Source: Certhia americana (Eukaryota > Chordata > Aves > Passeriformes > Certhiidae). From it: a stretch of 64,000 nt of DNA. The DNA lies in the NCBI GenBank assembly GCA_018697195.1, contig CM031857.1, forward strand, positions 96,381,777 to 96,445,776, given 5' to 3'. The translations under genes were made by a program, and so were the position numbers. Each line of letters starts with the position of its first letter. The first letter of the stretch is position 1. Positions 25,793 through 37,745 of the stretch are shown here, in pieces. Under the pieces are notes generated by a model. The model had not been told where the DNA came from. It made no database searches and saw only the letters and a program-made list of their open reading frames with translations.

Positions 25793-27559
25793 TTATGACT
25801 TTGGTTGAAATTGCAAGCATTGGTAGTGTTTGTAATGTGTCCAGTAATTCTGGTGGATCCTTGTCAAATTGCAGCAGGCTTTCCATTTGGATTCTCTCCA
25901 TCATTAGGTCTTATTTTCCTGTCAATTTGCCCATTTTTTCATGAATTTTTTTCAGACAACAGACTGGGAAACATACCTTCAACAGCAAAGAAATCAAACA
26001 ATCTATAAAATAAAAATATGTTTTAATAATTATTTCCAAAAAAGATGCTTTATCAGAATGTATAATACTAATGCTAGATTCATGGTAGTCATTTTAGTTC
26101 TCTCAAGCATACAAAAAAGCTTTGCTTTTCCTTATTTTCTTCTAAAACATAGTGGATACACTTGGATTCTATTTAGAATTCTTGAAATGTGTTAAAACAG
26201 CCAAAAAAAATGCCAAGTGGTCAAACTCAGCTGTGACGAGAGTTGGGGTTTAAGCTGCATAGCAAGTTTGAATTACTGAGAAAAGGGGTAGATGTTAACA
26301 TTTTTCCACTGGTGCCAGTCTAACACTCAAAGCTGATTCCAAAAGCTTTTGAATCATACTGGTAAATTTTCTCAGGCAGAACTGATCCTGTGTTTATTAT
26401 GGACACTATTGTAGATTTAAGTAAACATCAGTTTACACCAAGCCTGAACTCTACCATCCCCGTCACTTGCTTCTGCTGAAATCCTGCTCTTATTGTTCCA
26501 GGATCCAAGTCACTTCTTGCATTAATCAGTGCAATTTTCTGAGATTACTGGAATGGCATTAGATTAAGTCAGCAGAGAAACTGGCTCTCTGCGTGTATCC
26601 TAATTTTATATCCCCATGAAATACCACATCACTCACATCAATCTGGCTTTCACACTTGGAATGAGTTTCACAGCACTCTCTTGCAGTGCAGCCTCATGCC
26701 ATCGCTGACTTGGCTGTCTAATCTGTCCCAGGATCCCCAGAGGCCTCCTGAAGCCTGTTCATTTGAGGCAGCATTTGACAGACTGAGGCTTTTTCTTGTG
26801 ATTTTTCTTTTCTTTACACTTTAGTGGACATTCAGAAACAACTTCAGGAAGGACAAGGAGGTGATGCACTGGTATCACAAAGAAACAAGTCCCCATTCTT
26901 GTTGTTTTGACCGACGTTTCAGAGGAGGCTGCAGCTGCATCACTCCCAGGACTTTCTGTGATGCTGGGCAGCTCAGGACACTGCTTCTTCTGCCCCCTCC
27001 TTCTGGGCTGACATGGAAGATCATGGCACAGACAAGCTGGAGAGGGGTTTACAGATTTTGGTACTGCAGAGCACAACCTGCACAGGGAGGGCAGGTGTTG
27101 GTTTGCTGTTCCACAGCTCTGCGTCAGGAGTCACCTCAGAGGGCAACGAGCTACAGTCCTTGCCATGACCTGATGAGGAAAGGATGTAAACTCAACTTGT
27201 CCAAATGCTTTTACACTCCCTCTCCCTAAAATTCCGAAAATTATCCAGGCAAAACTTCAGTCCCTACACACAGGTTGCCATCTGGGCTAAAGCAGCATTT
27301 GTGGCCTAAGACTTTCCACACCTTAAACCAAGCCCTCTACAGCACCTTCCCCTTCCCTCACCCCCTTATTCTGCTTGAAAATACAGAAGGAAATACTCTA
27401 CACAAGCAGTTTTTTGTGAAGGTAATGTGACCCATTGAATGCATAGCTTTCTTTGCTCCAGAACTACAATGTGGATGATGAGTTTCTCAGGAGCAGAAAA
27501 AGCCACAAGATACAGAAACACCCAATTCTTTGGTTTGTGTTTGAACCAAAGTACATTTC

Positions 27560-27815
27560 CAACAGGACAAGAGGACAGCCTTAAGCTGCACCAGGGGAGG
27601 TTTAAGTTAGACATTAAGATTTTATTCACAAGGGCGACTGGGCATTGGAACGGGCTGTCTCGGGAGGTGGTGGGGTCACCATCCCTAGAGGTGTTTAAGG
27701 AAAACCTGGATGTGGCACTCAATGCCAATGGCTGGCTGGCAGGGTGGTGCTCGGTCACAGGCTGCAGTCCACGACCTCAGAGGCCTTTTCCAATTTAAGG
27801 GATTGTGTGATTTAC
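27560..27815 (+). mobile_element. CR1 LINE 3' end, truncated, next to the CpG island
   Basis: The segment follows a common avian CR1 3' end. It starts with 'aacaggacaagagg', then an equivalent of 'ctgcaccaggggaggtttaa' (about 27587-27606), 'gggcattggaacgggctgtc' (near 27640-27660), 'gggaggtggtggggtcacca' (27662-27681), 'ggtgtttaaggaaaacctgg' (27690-27709) and the closing 'gaggccttttccaatttaa' (27780-27798), with a decayed 'attctgtgatt'-like end. Only about 255 bases remain, with no coding region. It is a different CR1 subtype from the copy at 1345-1628, to judge by the block wording. Its end lies about 150 bases upstream of the CpG island, and open frames starting in it run on into the island. 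Confidence 0.92.
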
Positions 27816-27934
27816 AAGGATACAGCAACGACCCTTTACAGCCTGGAGAAGCACCTGGGCTGGCAGGGATCTCCTGGGCCAAACAGCCCCTTTGCTCCCG
27901 ACAGGCCCAAAGCCTACAGAGGACTCGCTTTCTG

Positions 27935-28340
27935 CTCTGCTGCTGTAAACCCAGCCCGGCGGTGCGGGGGTGGCCGGCACACGGGGTTCTGGCCAGCAGT
28001 TGCCGGGTGCCGGAGGTCAGTGCCCCGCCCTGCCCACGGAGCGGGCCCCGGGCCCTCACGGCCGCCCCCGCCATCGCGTGTCCCGGCCGGGGAACCCGCG
28101 CTTTGCGGCGGGGTCAGCTCCGGCCCCGCGCCGCTACCGCCAACCCTGGAAGAGAGGGGCACTCCGCCCGGGGCCGCTCCCGCACCGCCGGGAAGGTGCG
28201 GGCCAGGCCCCGCCTCCGACCGTGGGCAGGCACGGGGGCTCGGCCTCAGCCCGGCGAGGGATTGGGGCCAGGGCTGTCTCGGCTGCTCAGCAAAACCCCT
28301 TGGAGCGGGCAGGGACAGCCGCCCCACGCCCCTGAGGGCA
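27935..28340. promoter_or_regulatory. CpG island, probable promoter
   Basis: This is the only strong CpG island in the window. The core 27961-28260 holds about 39 CpG dinucleotides in 300 bases by hand count at roughly 75 percent G+C, close to the number expected without CpG depletion. The rest of the window is visibly depleted. Such islands in birds usually mark promoters of broadly expressed or developmental genes (established knowledge). No initiator is obvious; an ATATAAG string lies at 28411-28417 downstream. Plus-strand splice-like signals just beyond the island suggest rightward transcription, though islands are often bidirectional. Long overlapping open frames here, up to 293 codons, arise because stop codons are rare in GC-rich DNA, and no peptide is recognisable. 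The downstream gene cannot be named. Confidence 0.8.
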
Positions 28341-28427
28341 TTGCCCCCTTCGCCTTCCTCCTCCTCCTCTTCTGCAGCCCCTCGAGAGCTGAAACTGAGG
28401 GGGCTTCAAAATATAAGCAGAGCGCAG

Positions 28428-28616
28428 GTAATTTTGTGGTTTCTGTAGGGCAAGGCAGATATGATGAATTTCCCTGGCAGAGGCTTCTCCCTCCCCATCT
28501 TCCCGGAGAGCAAATGGGATCTCTGGAGGCGCTGCTGAGACTTGAGCCACTGGAGGAAAAAATGGTTCTATCGATACACAACGTGCCCTAATCCCCGCTG
28601 CTTTCTTTGCCTGCAG
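28428..28616 (+). other. Candidate short intron after the CpG island
   Basis: A donor-like GCAG|GTAATT (GT at 28428-28429) lies about 90 bases past the island. An acceptor-like 'ctttctttgcctgcag' ends at 28616, and a CTAAT branch-point-like motif sits about 25 bases before it (near 28588-28592). A second good acceptor, 'ttttctctcctttccag', ends at 28649, 33 bases further, a multiple of three. This would give a 189- or 222-base intron. All this is motif reading. An unspliced transcript or no transcript is equally compatible with the sequence. Confidence 0.3.
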
Positions 28617-29110
28617 GAAAACGGTCTTCGATTTTTCTCTCCTTTCCAGGCTTAATGATCAATTAAATAAATACCAGCTTCAAGTCACCTTCCCTACACC
28701 TCGTTTTCCCTCCCGCCAGCCCTGGCGTTGCAGACTCGTGTTTGTGGCTGCCTGTGCTAAACCCTTCCCTGGGAGCCTCGGAGTGCTCAGGGGCCGGGCA
28801 GGGAGCGGCCGAGGGGGGAGAGCAGGGTTCTTGTCCTTTGACCTCTGTTGGGATAAGAAAGGCAGGTTAAAAGGTCAAGGAAAACAATTGCAAGGCTCCC
28901 ATTGCTTGAATAGCATGCCAAATAAACTTATCCTGGGGATTTGGAATGATCCTTTTATGGGAATTTCTACCTCCCTCGGGATTGTGCAGGCTGATTTTAT
29001 GGGGCATGCTCAATTATTTTGGGGGAGGGGGCGGCAGTGCTGGAGCTCTTCTCAGCACCCTTGTTTAAGGACGAAGAAGTACAAGGGAGGAGGAGGAGGA
29101 GGGCACTGCA
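28617..29110. other. Non-coding, motif-rich segment downstream of the island, possible enhancer
   Basis: The sequence remains mixed in composition and ends in a short AGG repeat at 29085-29103. Between 28835 and 29030 lie nuclear-receptor-like half-sites (CTTTGACCT near 28836, AGGTCAAGG at 28872-28880), a GATAAG at 28852-28857, a CAATTG E-box-like site at 28885-28890 and an AT-rich homeodomain-like CAATTATTTT at 29011-29020. Motif density alone does not prove function. An AATAAA hexamer at 28921-28926 could be a poly-A signal but has no support. Confidence 0.3.
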
Positions 29111-32100
29111 AACTGGTTTAACTCTTCTTGAGCTGCCCTGAAATTTGTCAGCTGATACACTAACTTCTTCCTTTCTGAATTATTTCTAACGTCAGCATGT
29201 AAAATCAAGGAGAAAATACAGGACTGCTGTGCTTTTTACACAAAGTGCACTACTGTGACTCCATTTACTAATGAAGTTACTGCTGTATATGAGAGCAGAC
29301 CTCTCCCTAAGTCTGAATAAAAGAATACTTTGTTATCAACAGCTGCCTGGCAGTTGTGGGGCTAGAACCTTGTTTGAATGGCATTCTATAGGTACATTTG
29401 GTTGGTTCTATAGTGTTCAAATTTTAGCTGAGTAAACTGGTGAGCCAGCACCTTCCTTTGAGAAATTAGTTTCTTGGAATAAACTCTTTCACATGCCTGG
29501 AAATTCTTCAGAGTTTTTAGAATAAAAATGAAGAAAAAATGTATTTAAGAAAGATGAAATGAAGTATTTTCCATGCTTAATTTTTTAGAATTTTCTGACA
29601 CAGGACATTTTTTAAAAAACTACAGTTTCTGAGAGTAGAAAGTAATCGGATTTTTTTCCAATCAGTTTTTCATCTGAATCTTTATTCTTTTTTTTCCGTG
29701 TTGGTAAGAAATTGTGCACAAATCCCCCAAATCCTAAGGAAAACACTCGTTTCTGTGAGGCTCCTCCAAGAGACACCAGCCGCCTTTGGTGTCCAACAAC
29801 AGGGGGAGTGCTGGTGAAGGGGAAACCCAGAGTGCCGGCTCTCTCCTGACTGTGCCATCGCCTTTGCACTTGGGTCAGGGCCTGATCTACCAGTTACACT
29901 GGTTAGTGGTGGAAAAAACCCAGGCCATGGAGACAAGGCTTTGTGTAGGCACAGTTATAGCCCCGAGCCAAAATAGGCAAGTATACACCGGTCTGGCACC
30001 TGGAATGTGCCAAGCACATCCCAGCACCAGGGATTTCCTGCATTTGCATGTGTAAGGAGTCATACTGGGGTTGTGGGCAATTCTAAAGAGCTGGTAACCC
30101 CAACAAAAAAAGTCCTCTTGATGCAGGGGGAATTGCCTGGAAGTCTTGGATGAGAAAAGAACTGTAAAAATTGACATATTAAGAAGCAACTGTACTTAGT
30201 TAATCAAAAGGTTTATTAAATCAATGATCTTTTGGGGTAACAGGGAGAATGAAGCAGAAAATGTTTCCTTGTGGTAGAGTGCTGAGGACACTTCTATAGG
30301 TGCAGTATAGATGCAGAGCATAGAGGTTATGTAAATTGCAATAGGTACATTGGTATTTTCCTCTTAAGAAGATAGTAGTTTGCTTGCAAGTACTGGGAGA
30401 TCCTGAAATATGAATGAACAGTACTCTGAAACACTTTCTTGAAGTATGGATCCATAAACTGATGGTTATCTGGATTTTGTTCTTAACATGCCTGTGTTAC
30501 AAAATGTTGCTGCACTCATGTGTAAAAGCCTGTTTTAAGTAAAACTGTCATGATAGCCAAAAAAGTGTGCTAACCTCAGGGCTGTGCTGATGACTTTTGA
30601 AGGTCTGTGATTAGCCATCGTATTACTGAAGGCAGCTAGGAAAGAATGGGGGGTCCAGGGAGGTCCCAATGAGTCATTTCACTTCACCTCTAGTGTGACC
30701 CATCCTCTCTGTTTCTGTATCAAATCCCACACACAGAGAGTCCCTGGGGAAGCTGCACACTGCTAACCACAACAGCAACAAGGGGTCTGTGGGATACCCC
30801 TGAGTACCTGCAGAGAAATGAACCTCCCTGGGAATATTCCAGTGGTTGGGAGCAAAACTGAGGCTCGTGGGCAGGTGTGAACCCCACCTGGTTAGGCATG
30901 GATTTGAGGAAGTTTCTGTGGGGAGGTGGTTCATCATGCCTCATTGCTGGCCCTATTTGCATCTAGGATGTACTTGCATGCAGGCTGTTTCATCATTCTT
31001 GTCCCTAAGGGTAAATAGAGGTTCTGTGTCTGCCTAAGAGGGAAGATAATGTCATAATTTTAAATTATTAGAAAATTAGAAAAGTCAGTTATCTCTTTTA
31101 GTGGGGCAATAGAAATATTGCCCTTCTGTGAGGAACTGAAAAACAAAGTAGGTTTGTTCGGCACAGGAAGGGCCCAGCTACCACAATTGTGTGTCATTGC
31201 TGTTCACCCAGGGCTGGGAGAAAAATAGTCCCATCTCCTTGCTGTTGCTATGGGAACTTTTTCGGAGTTCTCACAACTCTTCTTTCAAGGCTGTTGGAAC
31301 AATGAGGAATATTGAGCAAAGAGTATCAACCGTCATCCAAAGCACTTTAACAAATACCAAGTTTTATTTAAAACTGCACCACCATCAGCTCTTGCCAGCT
31401 CTTGCCTAATTACTGTTGCAGCAAATGCGGTGGCTTTCCAAGAACTCTGCTGCAGCTTCCCACAGCTCTGTTGCTCATCCATTTGGGTCACCTACCAAGT
31501 CACACTTTGCCTTGCGGTAAAGCAAATTCTGTGTGCGTTTCCTTGTGATGGTGCAATTAATTTACTTATTCAAGCAGTTCTCTGAAGCATTAGAATAGAA
31601 AGGCATATGGCGTGGCCTACTTGCACAAGTCGGAGTCAATTTGTTATTTTCAGCACTGGTAACTTACTACGTTTGATGCTTCTCAGTTGATTCACTTTTG
31701 TGCCCAACTCTGTTCTTTAATGCATTAACCTTAAGAAACCTGGATTTTACGCATATGCATATATCCCTGAAACACCACAATTGATTTCTTGATGCAGCTA
31801 TTCCTTTACCTTAATTCTTTATACTGTGTGGGCCACATTTTCAACAGCCTACATCCAGGAACCTGTTGCAGCACATAAGTCATGATGTCCCTGTGGAAAA
31901 AAGTTCTTAATTTCTAAATATGAATCAGTCACATGTTTAAGTCAGGGTATTTCTTGATTTTCACTCATGGGGAAATTGAAAATTTTATAAATTATTTTTC
32001 CAGGATCTACCTGTATAAGTCTGTGACAATTTCTCTTTTTTTAATAACCGCTTCTTCTTAAGGTTAGAATTAGTAATTGACTCTAATTTTATGCAGCATC

Positions 32101-35040
32101 ATGAACATGCCTAGTAACATCAGCACAGTAGTGACCTATTGCACTGAAATAGAATTAATTTTCTCCATTAGAATTTGGGAGTAGGAAAAAGGAAGGGTTT
32201 TTTTTATTATTTTAATTTTAACCTTTCCTTAAGGAAGCTTTCATCTCTTAGAAATGGTGGGAAAAGAACTAATTCATGATACAAATCATAAAAGGAAACA
32301 ATAAGAGAGAAGAAGTATTGAAATCACAGTGCTGCTAACCACAGTTTCAGGCGTGCAAGTGAGGAAGAGCTATCAGAATCAAAATGTGTGTGATTCTTCT
32401 TCCAAAAATTAGTAAAGATAGAAAACTGTATTATAGCGATTCCTGTGAGTTTGAGCTTAAATATTACATGTGTGGCTTTCTGTTGGTGAGTACCTGAGAA
32501 AACTGGCAGCTGAGCTGCTGAGCCATACTCTCTAGGTTCATGTGAAAGGCTGCTGTGAAGATTAGAAAATTACATCCCTTGGCTCTAGTTTGCATAGGTG
32601 CACACACTGTGCACTATGCCTTGGCTTTCTGCCATTCTTAAATTCAGGCAGGGAGTGAAAAACATGAGACTCTTCCCTCCCATTGGTTAAGAGGGATAAA
32701 GCCCTTAACCCTCACCACATCTGTCTGCTCTGGAGCTGGGAGCTGAATGCCTGCCTGCAGTATGGTGACATAATCCTGTTTGGAGGCAAATTAAAGTTGA
32801 AGTTCATGAGGAGATCTTCTAGAACTGAATGAACCAAGGGCTGTTGTAATGTGGAGATGTGTAGTAAGGCTGGATGGTGTTTGGCTTCAGAGAGCTCCCA
32901 CAGTATGGGAAATAGTCCGCCTATGGCCACAATGATTTAAGGTATTCAGGTTGCTCCCCTGCCATGCAACTGATGCATGTTTCAATCAAGCCTTTCTCCA
33001 GAGTACAGTGACATAATCAAGGATTTCACTCAGTGCTTCTGACTCCTCATCTCTGTCAGCTCCAGTTCTTTTCCCACACAGACGGGTGTGCTGGGTGACA
33101 AATACTCACAATTACACTTGTGGATGGACTGAGGCAAACAGCCTGCTTGCATTTGGTTTGGGACAGGAGGGTTTCCTGGGAAGGTCAAAAGCCTAGCAGT
33201 TCTCATTCCCACCAAAAAGAAAGTGTTATATGGTTGTTATCACGGCCACAGCTCTTCAAGCATGGCTCCTTCAACAGCCCACCTTTCTTCCCTTCAACTG
33301 GGACACCAGATGTCTCGAGTTACTGGGCAGCCGCTGGCTTTGCCAAAGGAGCCACCTCATGGCTGAGGAGAGGAGAGAAAGCAGGGACTGCCTGGCATCC
33401 TGAGGGGAAGGGATCAGGTCAGGACTAGCTTAGGGGTGCCAAGCAAACAGAAAATGAGACTTGATTTGCAGTTTCAGCTCTGCTACATGCATTTTGTGTT
33501 GTCACGGGTGAACAACTGTTTGGTCCAGAGTCTCAGCCTGACGGGCTCTGCTCACAGGGTTTAGCTGAAACCAAGTTAAATGCATCTGCTGAGGGGCAGA
33601 GAGGGAGTGACCTGTGAAGCTGAGTTCTAAAAAAACCCCACTCCTGTGTCAGAGTAATCGCTGCTGCAAGGTCACACAGCAAAAGAACATTTCCATCCTG
33701 AAGTTTTTGTTGTAGAGATGATGTGGATATTTTCCAGGATCAAGGAGCAGGAGAGGTAAGGGTGAATTTAGGGCACTGTTTTCAGAAGTATGGCTTCAGC
33801 TAACCTCACCAGCAAAAGTCTCATCCACTGCAGCAGAAATAAATTAAACCAGTGCCAAGTGCCTTTGTAAATTCCACTTAAAATGTCATTATTTTCTATC
33901 AGTGTTGATAATAGCTGCCTGCATACTGATTTTTTATTGCAAAATCATCCTTTAGTCTCTGCCTACTGCCTTTTTTACCGGCAGTCAGTGTTCCCCACCT
34001 CATCTAATCCTGTTCCTCACTCTTTCTAATTTTCATAACAATGAATTGTACTTATACAAGCTCAGTGTATTTTTCAGAGTTCATCTATATTTATTGTCAC
34101 TAGATTTTTTCATCTCCGTTTAAAAAAAAAAATATTTTGAAATACACTCAAAATTCAATTGGAAAACATTTTGGGAAGTGTAGGCACAATCTCGGAATGA
34201 CATTTAAAAATGCAGTAACTTATAAAAATATTCCTGTAAATTCCATAAAAATGAAAAAATACAAATTTTTCCATTAATTTTTCACTAACCACATTGTGGC
34301 ATCCAGTTCTTGAGCATGTTACATCCCTGCAGGGCATTATTTTTCATGACGTAACTCTGTTTCCAGCAGTAGTGGACAATAATTTCAAAGTTCTCATTTT
34401 TTCCAAGGTGAAGAAACTTTTTGCTCTGAGGCTCTGGAACGCAAGGACAGCTCAAATTACTTGTATTTCTTTTTCCACTCACTCTTAGTACTTTGAGTCA
34501 GCAAAACAGGAAATGTCAAGGGATTGCTGAGGTATGCTCCAGGTATAATAAATGGGTAGAAACATATTGTCATCTGTTCTGTGTATTAGGAAATCTCTGC
34601 TGGAGCTGGGATGCTGCTAAAACTGAAGGACATTTCAGGTGTTCTCCAGATAAAAGAGAGGTTATGGTGGTCAGAGAGAAAACTAACTCAAGGTCAGACA
34701 GATGTGCTCTAGAAGTAAAATACACAGAGGAACGTCTTCCCTCGACTGCCAAACTGTGCTTTAGCTGGACTTGAGTTTGCAAAGAGCACTTTATCACAAT
34801 GATCTAAATGCGCAGGAGATCATCAGGCAAAGCAGCTTTTCCAGATGTATCTGTGCTTTGGAGTTTCAGGGCACTGTAGATCTCACAGAAAAAATTTTAG
34901 TTTCTGGTTTTGGCTCACATTCCCTCATAGAGTTATCTCAAAATTAACATATAGTCTATCTACCAGAGGCAAACAAAGCAGACTTACATTGGACTGAGAT
35001 CATAACTTGGCTTGTAGTCTCCTATTTAGACTAGTCTGAG

Positions 35041-35093
35041 GTTTGCTTTATAAGCAAACTAGCAATAATAATAAGAAAAAAAAAAAAAAAAAA
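35041..35093. repeat. Perfect 8-base hairpin next to an A18 run
   Basis: GTTTGCTT and AAGCAAAC (35041-35059) form a perfect inverted repeat with a 3-base TAT loop. An ATAATA-rich stretch and 18 A residues (35076-35093) follow. This resembles a terminator outline, but in this vertebrate context it is most likely coincidental low-complexity sequence. Confidence 0.7.
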
Positions 35094-37696
35094 GAAGAAC
35101 TGAGGAATTTTCAAAGAGAGCAAAAAAACTTATCAACAATAACAATAATAAAAATTACTATGTTTTCAGGTAAGTTTTTGGGAAACAGAAAAGTTTACAG
35201 CATTCACAGCCCTGGAAGTTATATGACTGCATATGAATAAGATTTTACAAAAGAACCCCAGTATCCAATCTGCACTATTAGCTGTCCGGTAGATCAGCCA
35301 TCCATTTTCTGTACCTGATACCATTTCCTAAACAGCTTTGTATCTGAGGGAAAAAACATATCTCAGTTAGGCAGGTCTCTAAAAATTTGAAATTTTAGTG
35401 GTTATTAAGAATTTATAAAAAAAAAAGTTAGATTTCATTTTTTCATTTACAAGTAAATGTTTACTTAGAAATTGCTGGTTGCTTCAAGTGCAGATGAAGA
35501 TCCTATTTCCAATTGAAGTTAAAATCCTTCAATTTCTGTTACATGAATTTGGTAGTAAATTGGTGTTCTGGTCAGCAAGCACTGCAAAAGATTTCTTCTC
35601 TTTTTCAGATTTTCTCTTGGTGCCATAATATAGAATAATAACAGTTTTAAAGTTGCTACAGGAAAAATATTCTACTGACTTTTCCCCCCTTTTCTCTTTA
35701 GGAGCCTCCAGGAACAGAAGGCAACACATGCTAGCCAGTCCTGCACTACAGAATAGCTGTTCTCTATTCCCATAGCCATCCCACTGGGTCATCATCCCAC
35801 CTCAGTGAGTGAAGGTAAAGTGTCTAAAGGTTAGTTAAGGTGCTCCCCTGCATTCACAGAAGACAGATTCAGGAACTTCCTCTGCCACTCATTGCCTCTG
35901 AGACCTCTAAAGGATTTAACCTCAGCTTCCAGTCCTCGTTAGGCATCTACATTTCATTTCTTTCAGGGCATGTGTTAAAACAGAGGTACAGAATAGAAGT
36001 TCCTTTCCAAAGGGACATTTAGACACCAAAGCACAGGCTGTGAATGCTAATGCTACCCTGGCACCTAACTCAGGCCTGTACAGAGAGGCTTAAATTTAGG
36101 GAGAGGTAGAAAGGACTTCAGTGCATTCTGTTGAGCATCTGCCATGTTGTCTGAGTAACTCTTATTGCCAGGCCCAAAGACATTCAGAAAGAGTGTGAAA
36201 TTCTCACTTTTTATTTACATTCTGAGTCTAGGAATCGTAATAACTGAGTACTTTTGAGAACTGAGTTGAAGCATCTCTAGTTTGCATTTAAACTCTGGAG
36301 CAGATTCATGCCATACAATACAACCTGAAGTCATGGTTCACAAAGCTTCCAGACCCATGGATTTCTTGGCGTACTCCATGACTATCTCCCCAACTAAGGG
36401 TTCTTTCCAGTAGGTTATTGGGATGGGGGAAGGCAGAATAATGTACATTCAGGTCTCACAGCAATATGATTTGGGAAGCATCTGGATGTGGAACTGAGAA
36501 ACTATTCTGGGATCTTAGTTATACATCCTATCTCTATCCTCTGTTGCTGAAATGAAGAAATTACCAGTTTGAGTGTATTCAAACAGGAACTAATTTATTA
36601 CATGAGCATAATTCCAATGAATACTGCAAAGATTTCACATGCTGTTAAGTTGGTATTTATGACTTAGCCATGACTGTCATATGAAATTTTGACAGCTTAA
36701 ATGTGAAACGTAAGGCCTCTTGTCCTGCTTTTCTTCCACCTGCCTGATCTAAGCTAAAGCTATCACAGGGCCCTGGAGACAACTGTATACAAAGGTAAAG
36801 GAAAGAACTATAAATCTAGTTCTTTCTTTCAGACCTTTTGTCTGATTATTTGGGAATTACTTCAGCTAATAAGTTAAATTTGTTTCTGCCTTCCAAGTGT
36901 AACATTCAGTGCAGGAGTAGGATAGGCATCCTCACATTGGTGGGATTATGTCTTTGTTCAAAATTACAGCTTTTGATTCAGAGTTACTGTGAAGATATTT
37001 ATCAGCTCAAGAGTCTGCATCCCAGTTGAGGCCCATGGGATCCCAAGAACCAAGTCAGTCTACAAACATACACCTAAACTGAACCACACGTACTTTCTAC
37101 TGTGTACCTGCAGTCCTGCATCATGCCATCTGCAACACCTGTTGGAGCATGCACAGAAGGAGAACAAGGAAGCAGAATGGGGTAGTGAGCATGCTGGTTC
37201 CTTCCAGTGCACATGGGATGCAGCTGCAGGATGCTCACGTACCTGAACAGCCAGGATGTTTTTATGTGTTCCATAGTTCAGTTGTAGCCTAAGTATCTTG
37301 ACACTTGTTGGAGGGTTTCTTGTTGAGGTCTTCAATCTGATATTCACAGTCCTCTCCTGTACGTGAATGTATGCTATCAAAGGCCAGGAAAACCTAAGAA
37401 GAGACATAAACAATAACCACACATCACTAGAAGTTCTCATTGACTCCTCTTACCTGTGGTGACCCTTTTGTCTTCTCTTTCCATTCTTGTAAGAGGGAGT
37501 TGTTCTCTGCCATTGTCACTGTTCTACTGTGTCAGCATCTAGCACAGATGTGTCTGGCCCTGCATGATAATACTGTTCTGAATCTTCCTGGAGATCTCCA
37601 GCCCAAGTGTGGGATTAAGATTTCCTAGCACATGCAATAAAGAAATACAACTGAAGTGATGAAATTCTCTCACCTACAGCAATTTAACTCAAAATG

Positions 37697-37745
37697 AATG
37701 CTTATAGAAAAGATTAATTAAAAACTTTAATGCTTATAGAAAAGA
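37697..37745. repeat. 17-base direct repeat, 32-base period
   Basis: AATGCTTATAGAAAAGA occurs exactly at 37697-37713 and 37729-37745. It is a local duplication with an AT-rich spacer. Confidence 0.92.

Larger units (their letters stand above)
24251..27559. other. AT-rich non-coding stretch, no gene seen
   Basis: No gene or repeat family was recognised. A GC-richer patch at about 26900-27200 has open frames of 105 to 122 codons on opposite strands with no recognisable content. The remainder is AT-rich. Confidence 0.5.

Noticed and set aside
27710..28591. 293-codon plus-strand open frame, the longest in the window
   Set aside because: It starts inside the CR1 3' end and crosses the CpG island, where stop codons are rare. 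Several other frames on both strands are open over the same DNA, and the peptide resembles no family I know.
33655..33690. MIR-like string caaggtcacacagc
   Set aside because: Only about 14 bases match the MIR core and the flanks do not follow the consensus.
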